A DNA stretch of 5,508 bases from Deltaproteobacteria bacterium (GCA_015233295.1 JADFYC010000261.1:1-5508); one strand, 5' to 3'; positions 1-5,077 are shown, numbered from the stretch's first letter. Notes: generated by a model from the sequence alone, not told the origin. Program-made: numbers and translations.

Positions 1-747
1 GGCGACCGGTTGTTCACCGGCATCGAGGAAAAGGTCCAAAGGAATGTCGTCCTTACCCGGCTCCCTACCCATAGGCCCCACCGTTCCCCGAAGAGATATG
101 GGCTGGCCATCACGTCGCGCGGACAAAAGCAGACCTATCGGTTCATCCATGGTAATATCCTGAATTTTAATGGTTAAATCGGTAAATTGACCTTGTCCGC
201 CACTAATCTGATCGGCCCACCGGGCTGACCCGTCAGACACAATGAGCTCCGATATCATAGCGTTCTGGATTGATACCTTTTCTATTATGTCTTGGCCCGG
301 CATTTTTTTCTGATGGGAGGATGGCGTGGTCGAGGTTATTTTTGGGGGCTTGGCAAGGTCCCTCCAGTTCCACATACCATTCTTGTTTTGTTCCAAGGCC
401 ACCCGGGGCTCCTGCAAGGTCAAGCGCGCTATGTGCAGTTTACCGAAAACAAGAGGCAGCACTTTAATCTTGATTTCCAATGCCTTAATGGCCGCCAAAT
501 TTTTCTCGGCAAATCCTGCCGGATTCTCTATCCGAATATCGGAGAAGGTCGCGCCCACCCAAGGAAAAAGGGACAGGCTGAGTTTACCCCCAATGGTCAT
601 AGGGCGGCCCAATATTTCGGAACTACGCTTTTCAATCATGGGTTTGTATTTTTGGACATCCAGTACTCGGGGTAAGAGCAGCAGCGCAGTGAACATGATG
701 ACGTGCATTCCACCGATGATCAAGACCCCTTTGATAGTTTTTTTCAT
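1..747 (-). CDS. AsmA-family protein, N-terminal part (gene runs off the left edge)
   Basis: The minus strand is open for exactly 249 codons from an ATG at 747 to the window edge. The start is fixed by an in-frame TAA just upstream and a GAGG ribosome site 6 nt before the ATG. The protein begins with MKKTIKGVLI and a hydrophobic segment at about residues 6-25, which looks like an inner-membrane anchor. Next comes the AsmA N-terminal pattern: LDVQKYKPMIEKR, then LGRPMTIGGKLSLSLFPWVG, then IRIENPAGF. This is followed by repeated beta-strand-like stretches such as LEIKIKVLPLVFGKLHIARL. AsmA/TamB-like proteins are inner-membrane-anchored periplasmic proteins linked to outer-membrane assembly and lipid transport. 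Family members usually run to 600 or more residues, so most of this one lies outside the window. The family assignment is firm; which AsmA paralogue it is cannot be said. It reads away from the transposition module and is likely a host gene beside the insertion. Confidence 0.9.
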   Translation of the reverse strand, partial: MKKTIKGVLIIGGMHVIMFTALLLLPRVLDVQKYKPMIEKRSSEILGRPMTIGGKLSLSLFPWVGATFSDIRIENPAGFAEKNLAAIKALEIKIKVLPLVFGKLHIARLTLQEPRVALEQNKNGMWNWRDLAKPPKITSTTPSSHQKKMPGQDIIEKVSIQNAMISELIVSDGSARWADQISGGQGQFTDLTIKIQDITMDEPIGLLLSARRDGQPISLRGTVGPMGREPGKDDIPLDLFLDAGEQPVA

Positions 748-753
748 ATGTTA

Positions 754-757
754 CCTC
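754..757 (-). promoter_or_regulatory. Ribosome binding site of the asmA-like gene
   Basis: The minus strand reads GAGG here, 6 nt before the ATG at 747. Together with the TAA codon lying between this site and the ATG in the same frame, it decides the start of the AsmA-family protein. Confidence 0.6.
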
Positions 758-842
758 AAGAAAGAGTAATCCGTCATAATTTGCTTTTTTTGATCTCAGG
801 CCGGTAACCGTTCAGCCGGGAGGTATATCAGAACCACCTCAT

Positions 843-878
843 GAAGCTAAAAAATGCGGCGATCATTTTTGTAGCTTC
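843..878. repeat. Long inverted repeat (hairpin) upstream of the asmA-like gene
   Basis: The left arm GAAGCTAAAAAATG (843-856) pairs with the right arm CATTTTTGTAGCTTC (864-878), with one bulged base and a 7-nt loop, CGGCGAT. It sits about 100 bp before the asmA-like start, just downstream of a possible minus-strand promoter. A transcript from that promoter would begin within or beside the hairpin. It could be an operator dyad or a 5' leader stabiliser. No GC-rich stem with a U-tract is present, so a terminator is less likely. Confidence 0.6.
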
Positions 879-907
879 TTAATATATTGTTTGACACAAC
901 CAGTCAA
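879..907 (-). promoter_or_regulatory. Possible sigma70-type promoter for the asmA-like gene
   Basis: The minus strand has a TTGACT box at 907-902. It is followed by TATATT at 886-881 (15-nt spacer) or TATTAA at 884-879 (17-nt spacer). The orientation and position suit the asmA-like gene. The -10 match is only moderate, so this is tentative. Confidence 0.35.
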
Positions 908-1003
908 GGGAACTTCGGTTATAATCTATGGCTGGGGCCTGCGCTCGAGCCACAAATCCTGTCGTGTAAAGCTCGTAGGCGGTCAGCAGTCGGGTGTAGG
1001 GAG

Positions 1004-1016
1004 TCACAATAAACGG
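1004..1016 (+). repeat. 13-bp direct repeat, copy 1 (candidate transposase-binding site)
   Basis: TCACAATAAACGG. It matches copy 2 at 1069-1081 in 12 of 13 positions, and the two starts are 65 bp apart. Repeated transposase-binding sites near the element end are typical of Tn7- and Tn5053-like transposons. The preceding TGTAGGGAG (995-1003) begins with the TG common at such ends, but no partner was found on the right. Confidence 0.55.
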
Positions 1017-1047
1017 ACAGAAAGTGGGGGCAAATTTTCAGATTAGA

Positions 1048-1075
1048 TTGACACGCTATCAGGAATTATCACAAT
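1048..1075 (+). promoter_or_regulatory. Possible promoter of the transposition module
   Basis: A perfect TTGACA box (1048-1053) is followed after 16 nt by CACAAT (1070-1075), which matches the -10 consensus at 4 of 6 positions. The -10 lies inside the second 13-bp repeat, so autorepression by the transposase is possible. A start near 1082 would fall within the terminator stem at 1080-1103. This promoter would therefore not be subject to that terminator. Confidence 0.35.
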
Positions 1076-1081
1076 AAATGG
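1069..1081 (+). repeat. 13-bp direct repeat, copy 2 (candidate transposase-binding site)
   Basis: TCACAATAAATGG, identical to copy 1 except for one base. It overlaps both the -10 box of a possible promoter and the first bases of the terminator stem. A protein bound here could therefore also control transcription of the module. Confidence 0.55.
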
Positions 1082-1103
1082 GCCTTGGTGAGGCTCTTTT
1101 TTT
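1080..1103 (+). terminator. Intrinsic terminator ahead of the module
   Basis: The stem GGGCCT/AGGCTC has six pairs, one of them G-U, and a 5-nt loop TGGTG. Seven T residues follow directly (1097-1103), and the AAAT just before the stem can pair with part of the T-run. No plus-strand gene lies upstream in the window. A likely job is to stop transcription entering the element from flanking DNA. Confidence 0.6.
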
Positions 1104-1112
1104 GTTTAAGTT

Positions 1113-1144
1113 GGGCGGGGAATTCTGATGTAACTCAGCCGCCC
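1113..1144 (+). promoter_or_regulatory. Hairpin in the leader of the zinc-ribbon gene
   Basis: The outer stem GGGCGG (1113-1118) pairs perfectly with CCGCCC (1139-1144). A nested CTGA (1125-1128) pairs with TCAG (1135-1138) around a 6-nt loop, leaving a 6-nt bulge on the left side. The structure ends 42 nt before the ATG at 1187. It may affect mRNA stability or translation; no riboswitch class is recognised. Confidence 0.4.
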
Positions 1145-1186
1145 GGATCACTACTGTGTTTTTATTGATCCCGGAAGGTCATCCCC

Positions 1187-1639
1187 ATGATAATGCCTGT
1201 GGTCGCAACACTAAAGGAGATCGTACAAAAGGGCAAGAAGTATAGTTGGCCTAAGTTGTCGTCATGCCCTCGATGCCAGAGTTCACGGCTGTGGGGGCAT
1301 GGATTTGTACCGGCCTACTTCGACGAGACCCCTAATGAGGTGTATTTACGCCGCTACCGCTGTCCAGAGTGTGGCTGTGTGATTCGTCTGAAGCCTGATG
1401 ACTACTTTCAAAGATTCCGGGCCACCATAACGGTCATCCGGAGCAGTATTTCCAGGCGAGTGGATACAAACTCCTGGTTACCCGGCTTGTCAAGAACCCG
1501 CCAGCGGCACTGGTTCCGGGCACTCCATAGTAAGGTCAAAGCTTATCTAACAGATTTGTGGGGTAACGATCTGGTTGGAGGCTTTGACCAAGTTTGGGAG
1601 ATAGGCCGGATTCCCGTAAGCCGGTCCATGCAATGTTGA
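1187..1639 (+). CDS. Small zinc-ribbon protein, DUF6431-like, of the transposition module
   Basis: This gene encodes 150 residues. Two CxxC pairs, CPRC at 27-30 and CPEC at 59-62, frame a short segment with the pattern LWGHGF, and the second is followed by GCVIRLKPDDYFQRFR. This Cys-pair/WGHG/Cys-pair layout is that of DUF6431 proteins, small presumed zinc-binding proteins often found next to transposases. The C-terminal half (about 85-150) is basic and mostly helical, and could bind DNA. The start at ATG 1187 is supported by GGAAGGT 7 nt upstream; an in-frame ATG at 1193 is the alternative. It lies 101 bp before the transposase gene on the same strand and is probably co-transcribed with it. 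Its exact role is unknown; an accessory DNA-binding or regulatory factor for transposition is an inference from position. Confidence 0.82.
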   Translation: MIMPVVATLKEIVQKGKKYSWPKLSSCPRCQSSRLWGHGFVPAYFDETPNEVYLRRYRCPECGCVIRLKPDDYFQRFRATITVIRSSISRRVDTNSWLPGLSRTRQRHWFRALHSKVKAYLTDLWGNDLVGGFDQVWEIGRIPVSRSMQC

Positions 1640-1656
1640 GGCTGATTCCCTCGTCA

Positions 1657-1693
1657 CCTTCCCTACCGAAGAGTGTCATTGGCATGGGGAAGG
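1657..1693 (+). repeat. Inverted repeat between the zinc-ribbon and transposase genes
   Basis: CCTTCCC (1657-1663) pairs with GGGAAGG (1687-1693) across a 23-nt loop. It lies in the 101-bp gap before the transposase gene. No T-run follows, so it is unlikely to be a terminator; a weak mRNA structure or protein site is possible. Confidence 0.3.
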
Positions 1694-1728
1694 CGGTGTG
1701 GTAGAGGTGCTCCTAAACCAAACAGGAA

Positions 1729-1733
1729 AGGAG
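1729..1733 (+). promoter_or_regulatory. Ribosome binding site of the transposase gene
   Basis: AGGAG lies 7 nt before the ATG at 1741, within AAAGGAG. It is a strong Shine-Dalgarno site and fixes the transposase start. Confidence 0.75.
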
Positions 1734-1740
1734 AACCTTT

Positions 1741-3030
1741 ATGACGGAAGAGCAGAAAAAGCAACTGGCTACGTTCCGGTTCGGGGTCATTCATGATCTG
1801 GTGAACAGAACGGATCTGGATCAGGGCGATCAAGCAGAGTTGATTCGGGACAAGTGCTCCAGACGATGGAACATCCCTTTTTCCGGTCGGACTAGAATAA
1901 GCCGGAGCACAGTCTTGAGATGGATGCAGCTCTACCGGAAAAGCAACGGTCGGCTTGAATCCCTATATCCATTGGACCGGGCTGACCGTGGTGAGAGTCG
2001 AACCCTGGATGATGACACGGTGCTGTCGTTGATCCGGTTGAGACAGGAACTGCCACGGGTGACGATTGTAAAACTCATCAAGCAAATGCATGAGAGGGGT
2101 TTGGTGCCAGGGGAGGTGAAGTTGAACTCCTCCACCGTCTACCGGCTTTTGAATCAGCGTGGCCTCATGCAGGCCAAAGCGCACCAGCCCGAAGACCGGC
2201 GCAAGTTTGAGGCCGAGCTGGCCAACGATATTTGGCAAAGCGACGTCATGCACGGTCCGATGGTCAAAGTGGGCGATAAGATGCGGAAGACCTATTTAAT
2301 CGCCTTCCTGGATGATCACTCCAGACTGGTGCCCCATGGTGAGTTTTATCTATCAGAAGCTCTGAACAGTTACCTGGACGCCCTCGAAAAGGCGCTTTTG
2401 AAAAGAGGTCTGCCCAGGAAACTATACGTGGATAATGGCGCCGCCTTTCGTAGCCATCACTTGGAGCAAGTTTGCGCCTCTTTGGGTATCGCCTTGATTC
2501 ATGCCCGTCCTTACAAGCCTCAAGGAAAAGGTAAGATTGAGCGCTTCTTCAGAACCGTCCGGGAGGACTTCCTGGCCGGGTTCCAGGGACAGAATCTCGA
2601 TGAACTAAATTGCGCCTATAGTGATTGGCTGAAGATTTATCATGAAAGGGAGCATCGCTCCACTGGACAGTGCCCTTTTGAGCGATTTACTGCCAAGATG
2701 GAGTGTCTCAGACCTGCTCCGGCCAACCTCTCGGACCACTTCCGCAAGGTCGCCCGGCGGAGAGTGGCTAAGGATCGGACGCTGGTCCTCGAAGGCAACC
2801 TCTTCGAAGCTCCGGTGTGTCTTATCGGGAAGCAGGTTCAGATCCTTTACCACCAAAAGGACCCCGGCCACATTGAAATCATGTGGGAGGGAAAGTCCTA
2901 CGGGTATGCCTCAGCCGTCGATCTTCACGTCAACTGCCGGGTCAAAAGAGACAGAAATAGCAATCTTCAGGTAGACTCAAGTGAGTCTACACCCTACAAG
3001 GGCGGCAGTCTCTGGGAGGATCAGTCATGA
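1741..3030 (+). CDS. DDE transposase with integrase core and Mu-type C-terminal domain
   Basis: This 429-residue protein is the likely strand-transfer enzyme of the element. The N-terminal part has two helix-turn-helix-like regions, at about residues 30-66 and 92-142, the latter with SSTVYRLLNQRGL; these are likely to bind the element ends. The retroviral-type integrase core follows. The catalytic acids are visible as D168 (IWQSDVMHG), D231 (LYVDNGAAF) and E267 (GKGKIERFF), with 35 residues between the last two, the classic spacing. Residues about 340-395 resemble the small beta-barrel of Mu and TnsB transposases. A short polar tail (about 400-429) ends the protein and could contact the ATPase, as the TnsB tail does with TnsC. 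The gene overlaps the ATPase gene by ATGA. The pairing with an AAA+ ATPase argues for a Mu/TniA/IS481-like relative rather than a stand-alone insertion sequence. All catalytic residues are present, so it looks intact. Confidence 0.94.
   Translation: MTEEQKKQLATFRFGVIHDLVNRTDLDQGDQAELIRDKCSRRWNIPFSGRTRISRSTVLRWMQLYRKSNGRLESLYPLDRADRGESRTLDDDTVLSLIRLRQELPRVTIVKLIKQMHERGLVPGEVKLNSSTVYRLLNQRGLMQAKAHQPEDRRKFEAELANDIWQSDVMHGPMVKVGDKMRKTYLIAFLDDHSRLVPHGEFYLSEALNSYLDALEKALLKRGLPRKLYVDNGAAFRSHHLEQVCASLGIALIHARPYKPQGKGKIERFFRTVREDFLAGFQGQNLDELNCAYSDWLKIYHEREHRSTGQCPFERFTAKMECLRPAPANLSDHFRKVARRRVAKDRTLVLEGNLFEAPVCLIGKQVQILYHQKDPGHIEIMWEGKSYGYASAVDLHVNCRVKRDRNSNLQVDSSESTPYKGGSLWEDQS
2971..2990. repeat. 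Near-perfect dyad inside the transposase gene, before the ATPase start
   Basis: GTAGACTCA (2971-2979) and TGAGTCTAC (2982-2990) are 9-bp perfect arms around two bases. It lies in the codons for the polar tail of the transposase, ending 36 nt before the ATPase ATG. As RNA it would fold into an 8-bp stem with an AAGT tetraloop. As DNA it looks like a dimeric repressor site. Confidence 0.55.
3014..3020 (+). promoter_or_regulatory. Ribosome binding site of the ATPase gene
   Basis: GGGAGGA lies inside the end of the transposase gene, 6 nt before the ATG at 3027. It allows both coupled re-initiation and independent loading of ribosomes. Confidence 0.75.
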
Positions 3031-3836
3031 CGGAATCCTACCGCAACTACTTCGGATTTCAACGAGAGCCCTTCCGGTCTGATCCCGACCTGAAGGACAT
3101 CCTCGAGACCGAGCAGATTAAAGGGGTTTGTCATCGGTTTGACTACGCCCTTCGTCTGGGGGCTCCGGCCCTAGTAACCGGAGAAATCGGCAGTGGCAAG
3201 TCCACCGCTTTGCGTTATGCCGCGGCCAAGTTGCACCCTGCCGAGTACCGCTACTTATGGATAACGGCCGTCTCGGGCTCCATCCTGGAAATCTACCGGC
3301 TGCTTTTAGCCGAGCTGGGCATGGAGACGGCCAGCCATTCCAGAGCCACTCTGGTCCGGCGGATCAAGAAGGAGATCATCCACCTGGTGTCTGAAAAAAA
3401 GATGAAAGTGGTCCTCCTGATCGACGAAGCCTCACTGTTGCGTCTGGAAGTTTTTGCCGAATTGCACACTCTCTGCCAATTCGAGCAAGACTCTAAGGCC
3501 TGGTTGCCTCTCGTTTTGGCCGGACAAGGTAGTCTTATCGATAAGCTCAAATATCCGGGGTCAAGACCCCTGGCTTCAAGGATTGTGGCCAGAGCCCATC
3601 TTGAAGGGGTGGATCGGACGGGCATGGAAGCCTATCTGATGCATCACCTGAGACTGGCCGGAGTTGAGACTCCATTTTTTGATGACACTGCAGTTACGGC
3701 CATCCATCAAGGTTCGGGAGGACTCTTGAGATCGGCCAATCATCTGGCCAGGGGGGCGCTCATTGCTGCGGCTCAAGCCAAATGCACCTCGGTGACCGCA
3801 GAACACGTCCGCCTGGCGGCAACGGAAATATTTTGA
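3027..3836 (+). CDS. ExeA/TniB/MuB-like AAA+ ATPase, transposition partner protein
   Basis: This gene encodes 269 residues. The N-terminus YRNYFGFQREPF is the usual opening of ExeA-like ATPases. The Walker A motif GEIGSGKST is at 52-60. The Walker B motif VVLLIDE is at 128-134 with D133 and E134. A sensor-1-like LVLAGQ is at 162-167 and a likely arginine finger is R185 in LASRI. The C-terminal helical lid contains GSGGLLRSANHLARGALIAAA. In transposons such ATPases (MuB, TniB, TnsC) bind DNA as ATP-dependent filaments or rings, choose the target and stimulate the transposase. Despite the family name, no membrane segment or peptidoglycan-binding domain is seen, so a secretion role as in Aeromonas ExeA is not supported. 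The gene overlaps the transposase stop by 4 nt and the primase-like start by 1 nt. It appears intact. Confidence 0.94.
   Translation: MTESYRNYFGFQREPFRSDPDLKDILETEQIKGVCHRFDYALRLGAPALVTGEIGSGKSTALRYAAAKLHPAEYRYLWITAVSGSILEIYRLLLAELGMETASHSRATLVRRIKKEIIHLVSEKKMKVVLLIDEASLLRLEVFAELHTLCQFEQDSKAWLPLVLAGQGSLIDKLKYPGSRPLASRIVARAHLEGVDRTGMEAYLMHHLRLAGVETPFFDDTAVTAIHQGSGGLLRSANHLARGALIAAAQAKCTSVTAEHVRLAATEIF
3557..3570. repeat. Short dyad inside the ATPase gene
   Basis: GGGGTC and GACCCC form 6-bp arms around AA. It sits in ordinary coding sequence for the tract PGSRP and may be a coincidence of codon use. Confidence 0.2.
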
Positions 3837-4630
3837 TGCATGGAATATTCGAAAAACTTAATCGATACTTCCATGGTGCATGGCGGCTGGCGGTCCTGGA
3901 TGTCTCTAAAGGACGTTGGATCGTCAAGCCGGACCTCAAAAACATCGGCTACCTAAAGGCTGAAAACGCTAACGGCAGGCACATTCTGATAAAACCTCTG
4001 GATGATGCCTGCTATCTTTTGGCAGATGATCTGAGTTGGCAGGTGATCTTGTCTCACCATCAATACCTCGATCAAAAATGGAAACCGGGCCGAATGGTTG
4101 TTGAGACCTCGCCGCAAAATTACCAGGTTTGGATTCGTAGCCACCGGCCCCTAACTTTAATAGAAAAACGGACCTGGCTCAAAAAGCTAAAAAGTGATCC
4201 CGGAGCTGATCCAAATAATCGCTGGGGTCGATGTCCTGGATTTCGCAACCGTAAAGACAAATACCGGGATGCGAATGGTCAATATCCTCTCTCCCGGCTC
4301 ATTTGGATTGACTGGTCAGATTGCGCAACCATCCCAAAAAGCTACCTATCAAGGACGGTTACAGAATCCCTTTCCCTTCAACCCCAAAGTGGGGGCGTGT
4401 GTCATGGCAAAGGACAAATTACCCGACAGGACTACGAACGGGGAAATGAATCGGCAACCGATTTCTCCTATGCCTTAGCCCTGATACGAAAAGGATATTC
4501 TGATGAACAAATCTCCCGACGCATCATAGAAGAAAGGACATCCTGGCAAAATCACCATGGGCAACCAAGAATCACCAACTATTTGGATAGGACCATCCGC
4601 CGCGCAAGAGCACTGGCCAAGATGACTTGA
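3836..4630 (+). CDS. RepB-type primase-domain protein (archaeo-eukaryotic primase fold) of the transposition module
   Basis: This gene encodes 264 residues from the ATG at 3836, whose A is the last base of the ATPase stop codon (TGATG). A start at 3782 in the same frame would overlap the ATPase gene by 55 nt and is less likely. The segment from about residue 39 to 145 matches the pattern of RepB-like primase domains: HILIKPLDDACYLLADDL (49-66), VVETSPQNYQVWI (88-100) and GRCPGFRNRKDKY (131-143). D64 and D65 in the ADDL motif are plausible metal-binding acids. The C-terminal part, with DYERGNESATDFSYALALIRKGYS and a later YLDRTIRRARAL, resembles the helical domain that follows such primases. 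Related domains act in RSF1010-type plasmid replication and in relaxase-linked primases. Here the gene follows a transposase and ATPase, which suggests priming or repair synthesis during transposition, but no biochemical role can be read directly. No helicase domain is present. Confidence 0.8.
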   Translation: MHGIFEKLNRYFHGAWRLAVLDVSKGRWIVKPDLKNIGYLKAENANGRHILIKPLDDACYLLADDLSWQVILSHHQYLDQKWKPGRMVVETSPQNYQVWIRSHRPLTLIEKRTWLKKLKSDPGADPNNRWGRCPGFRNRKDKYRDANGQYPLSRLIWIDWSDCATIPKSYLSRTVTESLSLQPQSGGVCHGKGQITRQDYERGNESATDFSYALALIRKGYSDEQISRRIIEERTSWQNHHGQPRITNYLDRTIRRARALAKMT

Positions 4631-4741
4631 ATGCTTCCATCGGGGGCTGACACATACCCACCCGGCATCGGTTGAAACAAAGCGCCAGCAAACCACACAA
4701 CATTTTACTAATCCAAATAAAGGGGAAATCCATAGGCCAGT

Positions 4742-4778
4742 CCAATTTAATTAGAAAAAATTGGTCAATTTAATTTGG
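4742..4778. repeat. Cluster of CAATTTAATT repeats
   Basis: The 10-mer CAATTTAATT occurs at 4743-4752 and again at 4766-4775, 23 bp apart, which is close to two helical turns. Between them AAATTGG (4758-4764) is the inverted form of CCAATTT (4742-4748). This could be a protein-binding cluster near the element's right end, but low sequence complexity weakens the case. Confidence 0.45.
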
Positions 4779-4912
4779 AATACAACAGGTGGGAGATGCT
4801 ACGTGAAAGCTATATGGAGTATCTTGGCAAAGGGATAAAACGACATACTGTGAGGGTAAGATCGTCTCTCTTGGGTCAAATCATAACAAAATTAGCCGAA
4901 TGTTATATTTAA
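4751..4912 (+). pseudogene. Possible short coding remnant or small protein
   Basis: The frame is open for 53 codons to a TAA at 4910-4912. The first ATG is at 4796 and gives 38 residues, with the segment MLRESYMEYLGKGIKRHTV. Upstream in-frame codons read EKIGQFNLEYNRWE, which also looks protein-like. A purine-rich GGTGGGAG directly touches the ATG, too close for a normal ribosome site; TTG at 4775 is an alternative start. I do not recognise the sequence. It may be a fragment of a gene cut by the insertion, a true small protein, or chance. Confidence 0.25.
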
Positions 4913-4916
4913 AATA

Positions 4917-4930
4917 GCGTCACGTGACGC
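4917..4930. repeat. 14-bp perfect palindrome
   Basis: GCGTCACGTGACGC is a perfect palindrome in otherwise AT-rich DNA. It resembles a dimeric transcription-factor site. No promoter was recognised next to it. Confidence 0.45.
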
Positions 4931-4970
4931 TGATTTAGGCCAACAGAGGATTCTAAGTCGCTGGCTGTGA

Positions 4971-5029
4971 TAAAGTTGTGGCTACAGCAAAATAGATTCT
5001 ATCTAATCTATCTTCCAGTAGCCACTTTA
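4971..5029. repeat. Nested long hairpin
   Basis: The outer arms are TAAAG plus TGGCTAC (4971-4985, with TTG bulged) and GTAGCCACTTTA (5018-5029). Inside them ATAGATT (4992-4998) pairs with AATCTAT (5005-5011) around a 6-nt loop, and three more pairs can form in the 6-by-6 internal loop. The result is a 59-nt rod-like fold. It ends 73 bp beyond the stop of the minus-strand gene at 5103. It has no T-run, so a simple terminator is unlikely; a small structured RNA, a palindromic mobile repeat or an element-end structure are options. Confidence 0.45.
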
Positions 5030-5077
5030 GTCAATAAGATCAGATTGAAAGGATTTCTGAGTCGGTTTCTTTGCATT

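Larger units (their letters stand above)
748..1186. other. Non-coding interval between the asmA-like gene and the transposition module
   Basis: I see no credible gene in this stretch of about 440 bp. It separates two divergently transcribed units and contains the hairpin at 843-878, a possible minus-strand promoter, two 13-bp direct repeats, an intrinsic terminator and a leader hairpin. The junction between host DNA and the left end of the element must lie here if the element is complete. The best guess is near 995-1004, just before the first repeat. Confidence 0.6.
1004..4630 (+). mobile_element. Four-gene DDE transposon-like module (ends not resolved)
   Basis: The module carries a zinc-ribbon protein, a DDE transposase with a Mu-type C-terminal barrel, an ExeA/TniB-like AAA+ ATPase and a RepB-like primase-domain protein, all on the plus strand. 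Transposase plus AAA+ ATPase is the core architecture of Mu, Tn7, Tn5053 and IS21-like elements, which choose targets through the ATPase. The coordinates run from the first 13-bp repeat to the end of the last gene and are a minimum estimate, because neither terminal inverted repeats nor a target-site duplication could be recognised. All four reading frames look intact, so the element may be functional if its ends survive. Confidence 0.75.

Noticed and set aside
326..769. Plus-strand open frames of 65 to 147 codons in the first 770 bases
   Set aside because: They lie opposite a continuous minus-strand frame with clear AsmA-family sequence, a proper start and a ribosome site; the plus-strand translations look like no known protein.
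891..925. TTGACA (891-896) and a perfect TATAAT (920-925) as a plus-strand promoter
   Set aside because: The spacer is 23 nt, too long for a normal sigma70 promoter, and no better -35 box is found 16-18 nt before TATAAT. The TATAAT alone might still act weakly.
3782..3835. Upstream ATG at 3782 for the primase-like gene
   Set aside because: It would add 18 residues rich in Arg, Pro and Gly that overlap the ATPase gene deeply. The TGATG start at 3836 fits the coupling pattern of the operon.
3027..3836. Type II secretion role for the ExeA-like ATPase
   Set aside because: The protein lacks the membrane and peptidoglycan-binding regions of secretion ExeA and sits between a transposase and a primase-like gene.
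960..4845. TGTCGT at 960-965 and its inverted match ending at 4845 as Tn5053-like termini
   Set aside because: Similarity ends after about 8 bases and the flanking 5-mers (AATCC and TACTG) do not match, so there is no target duplication.
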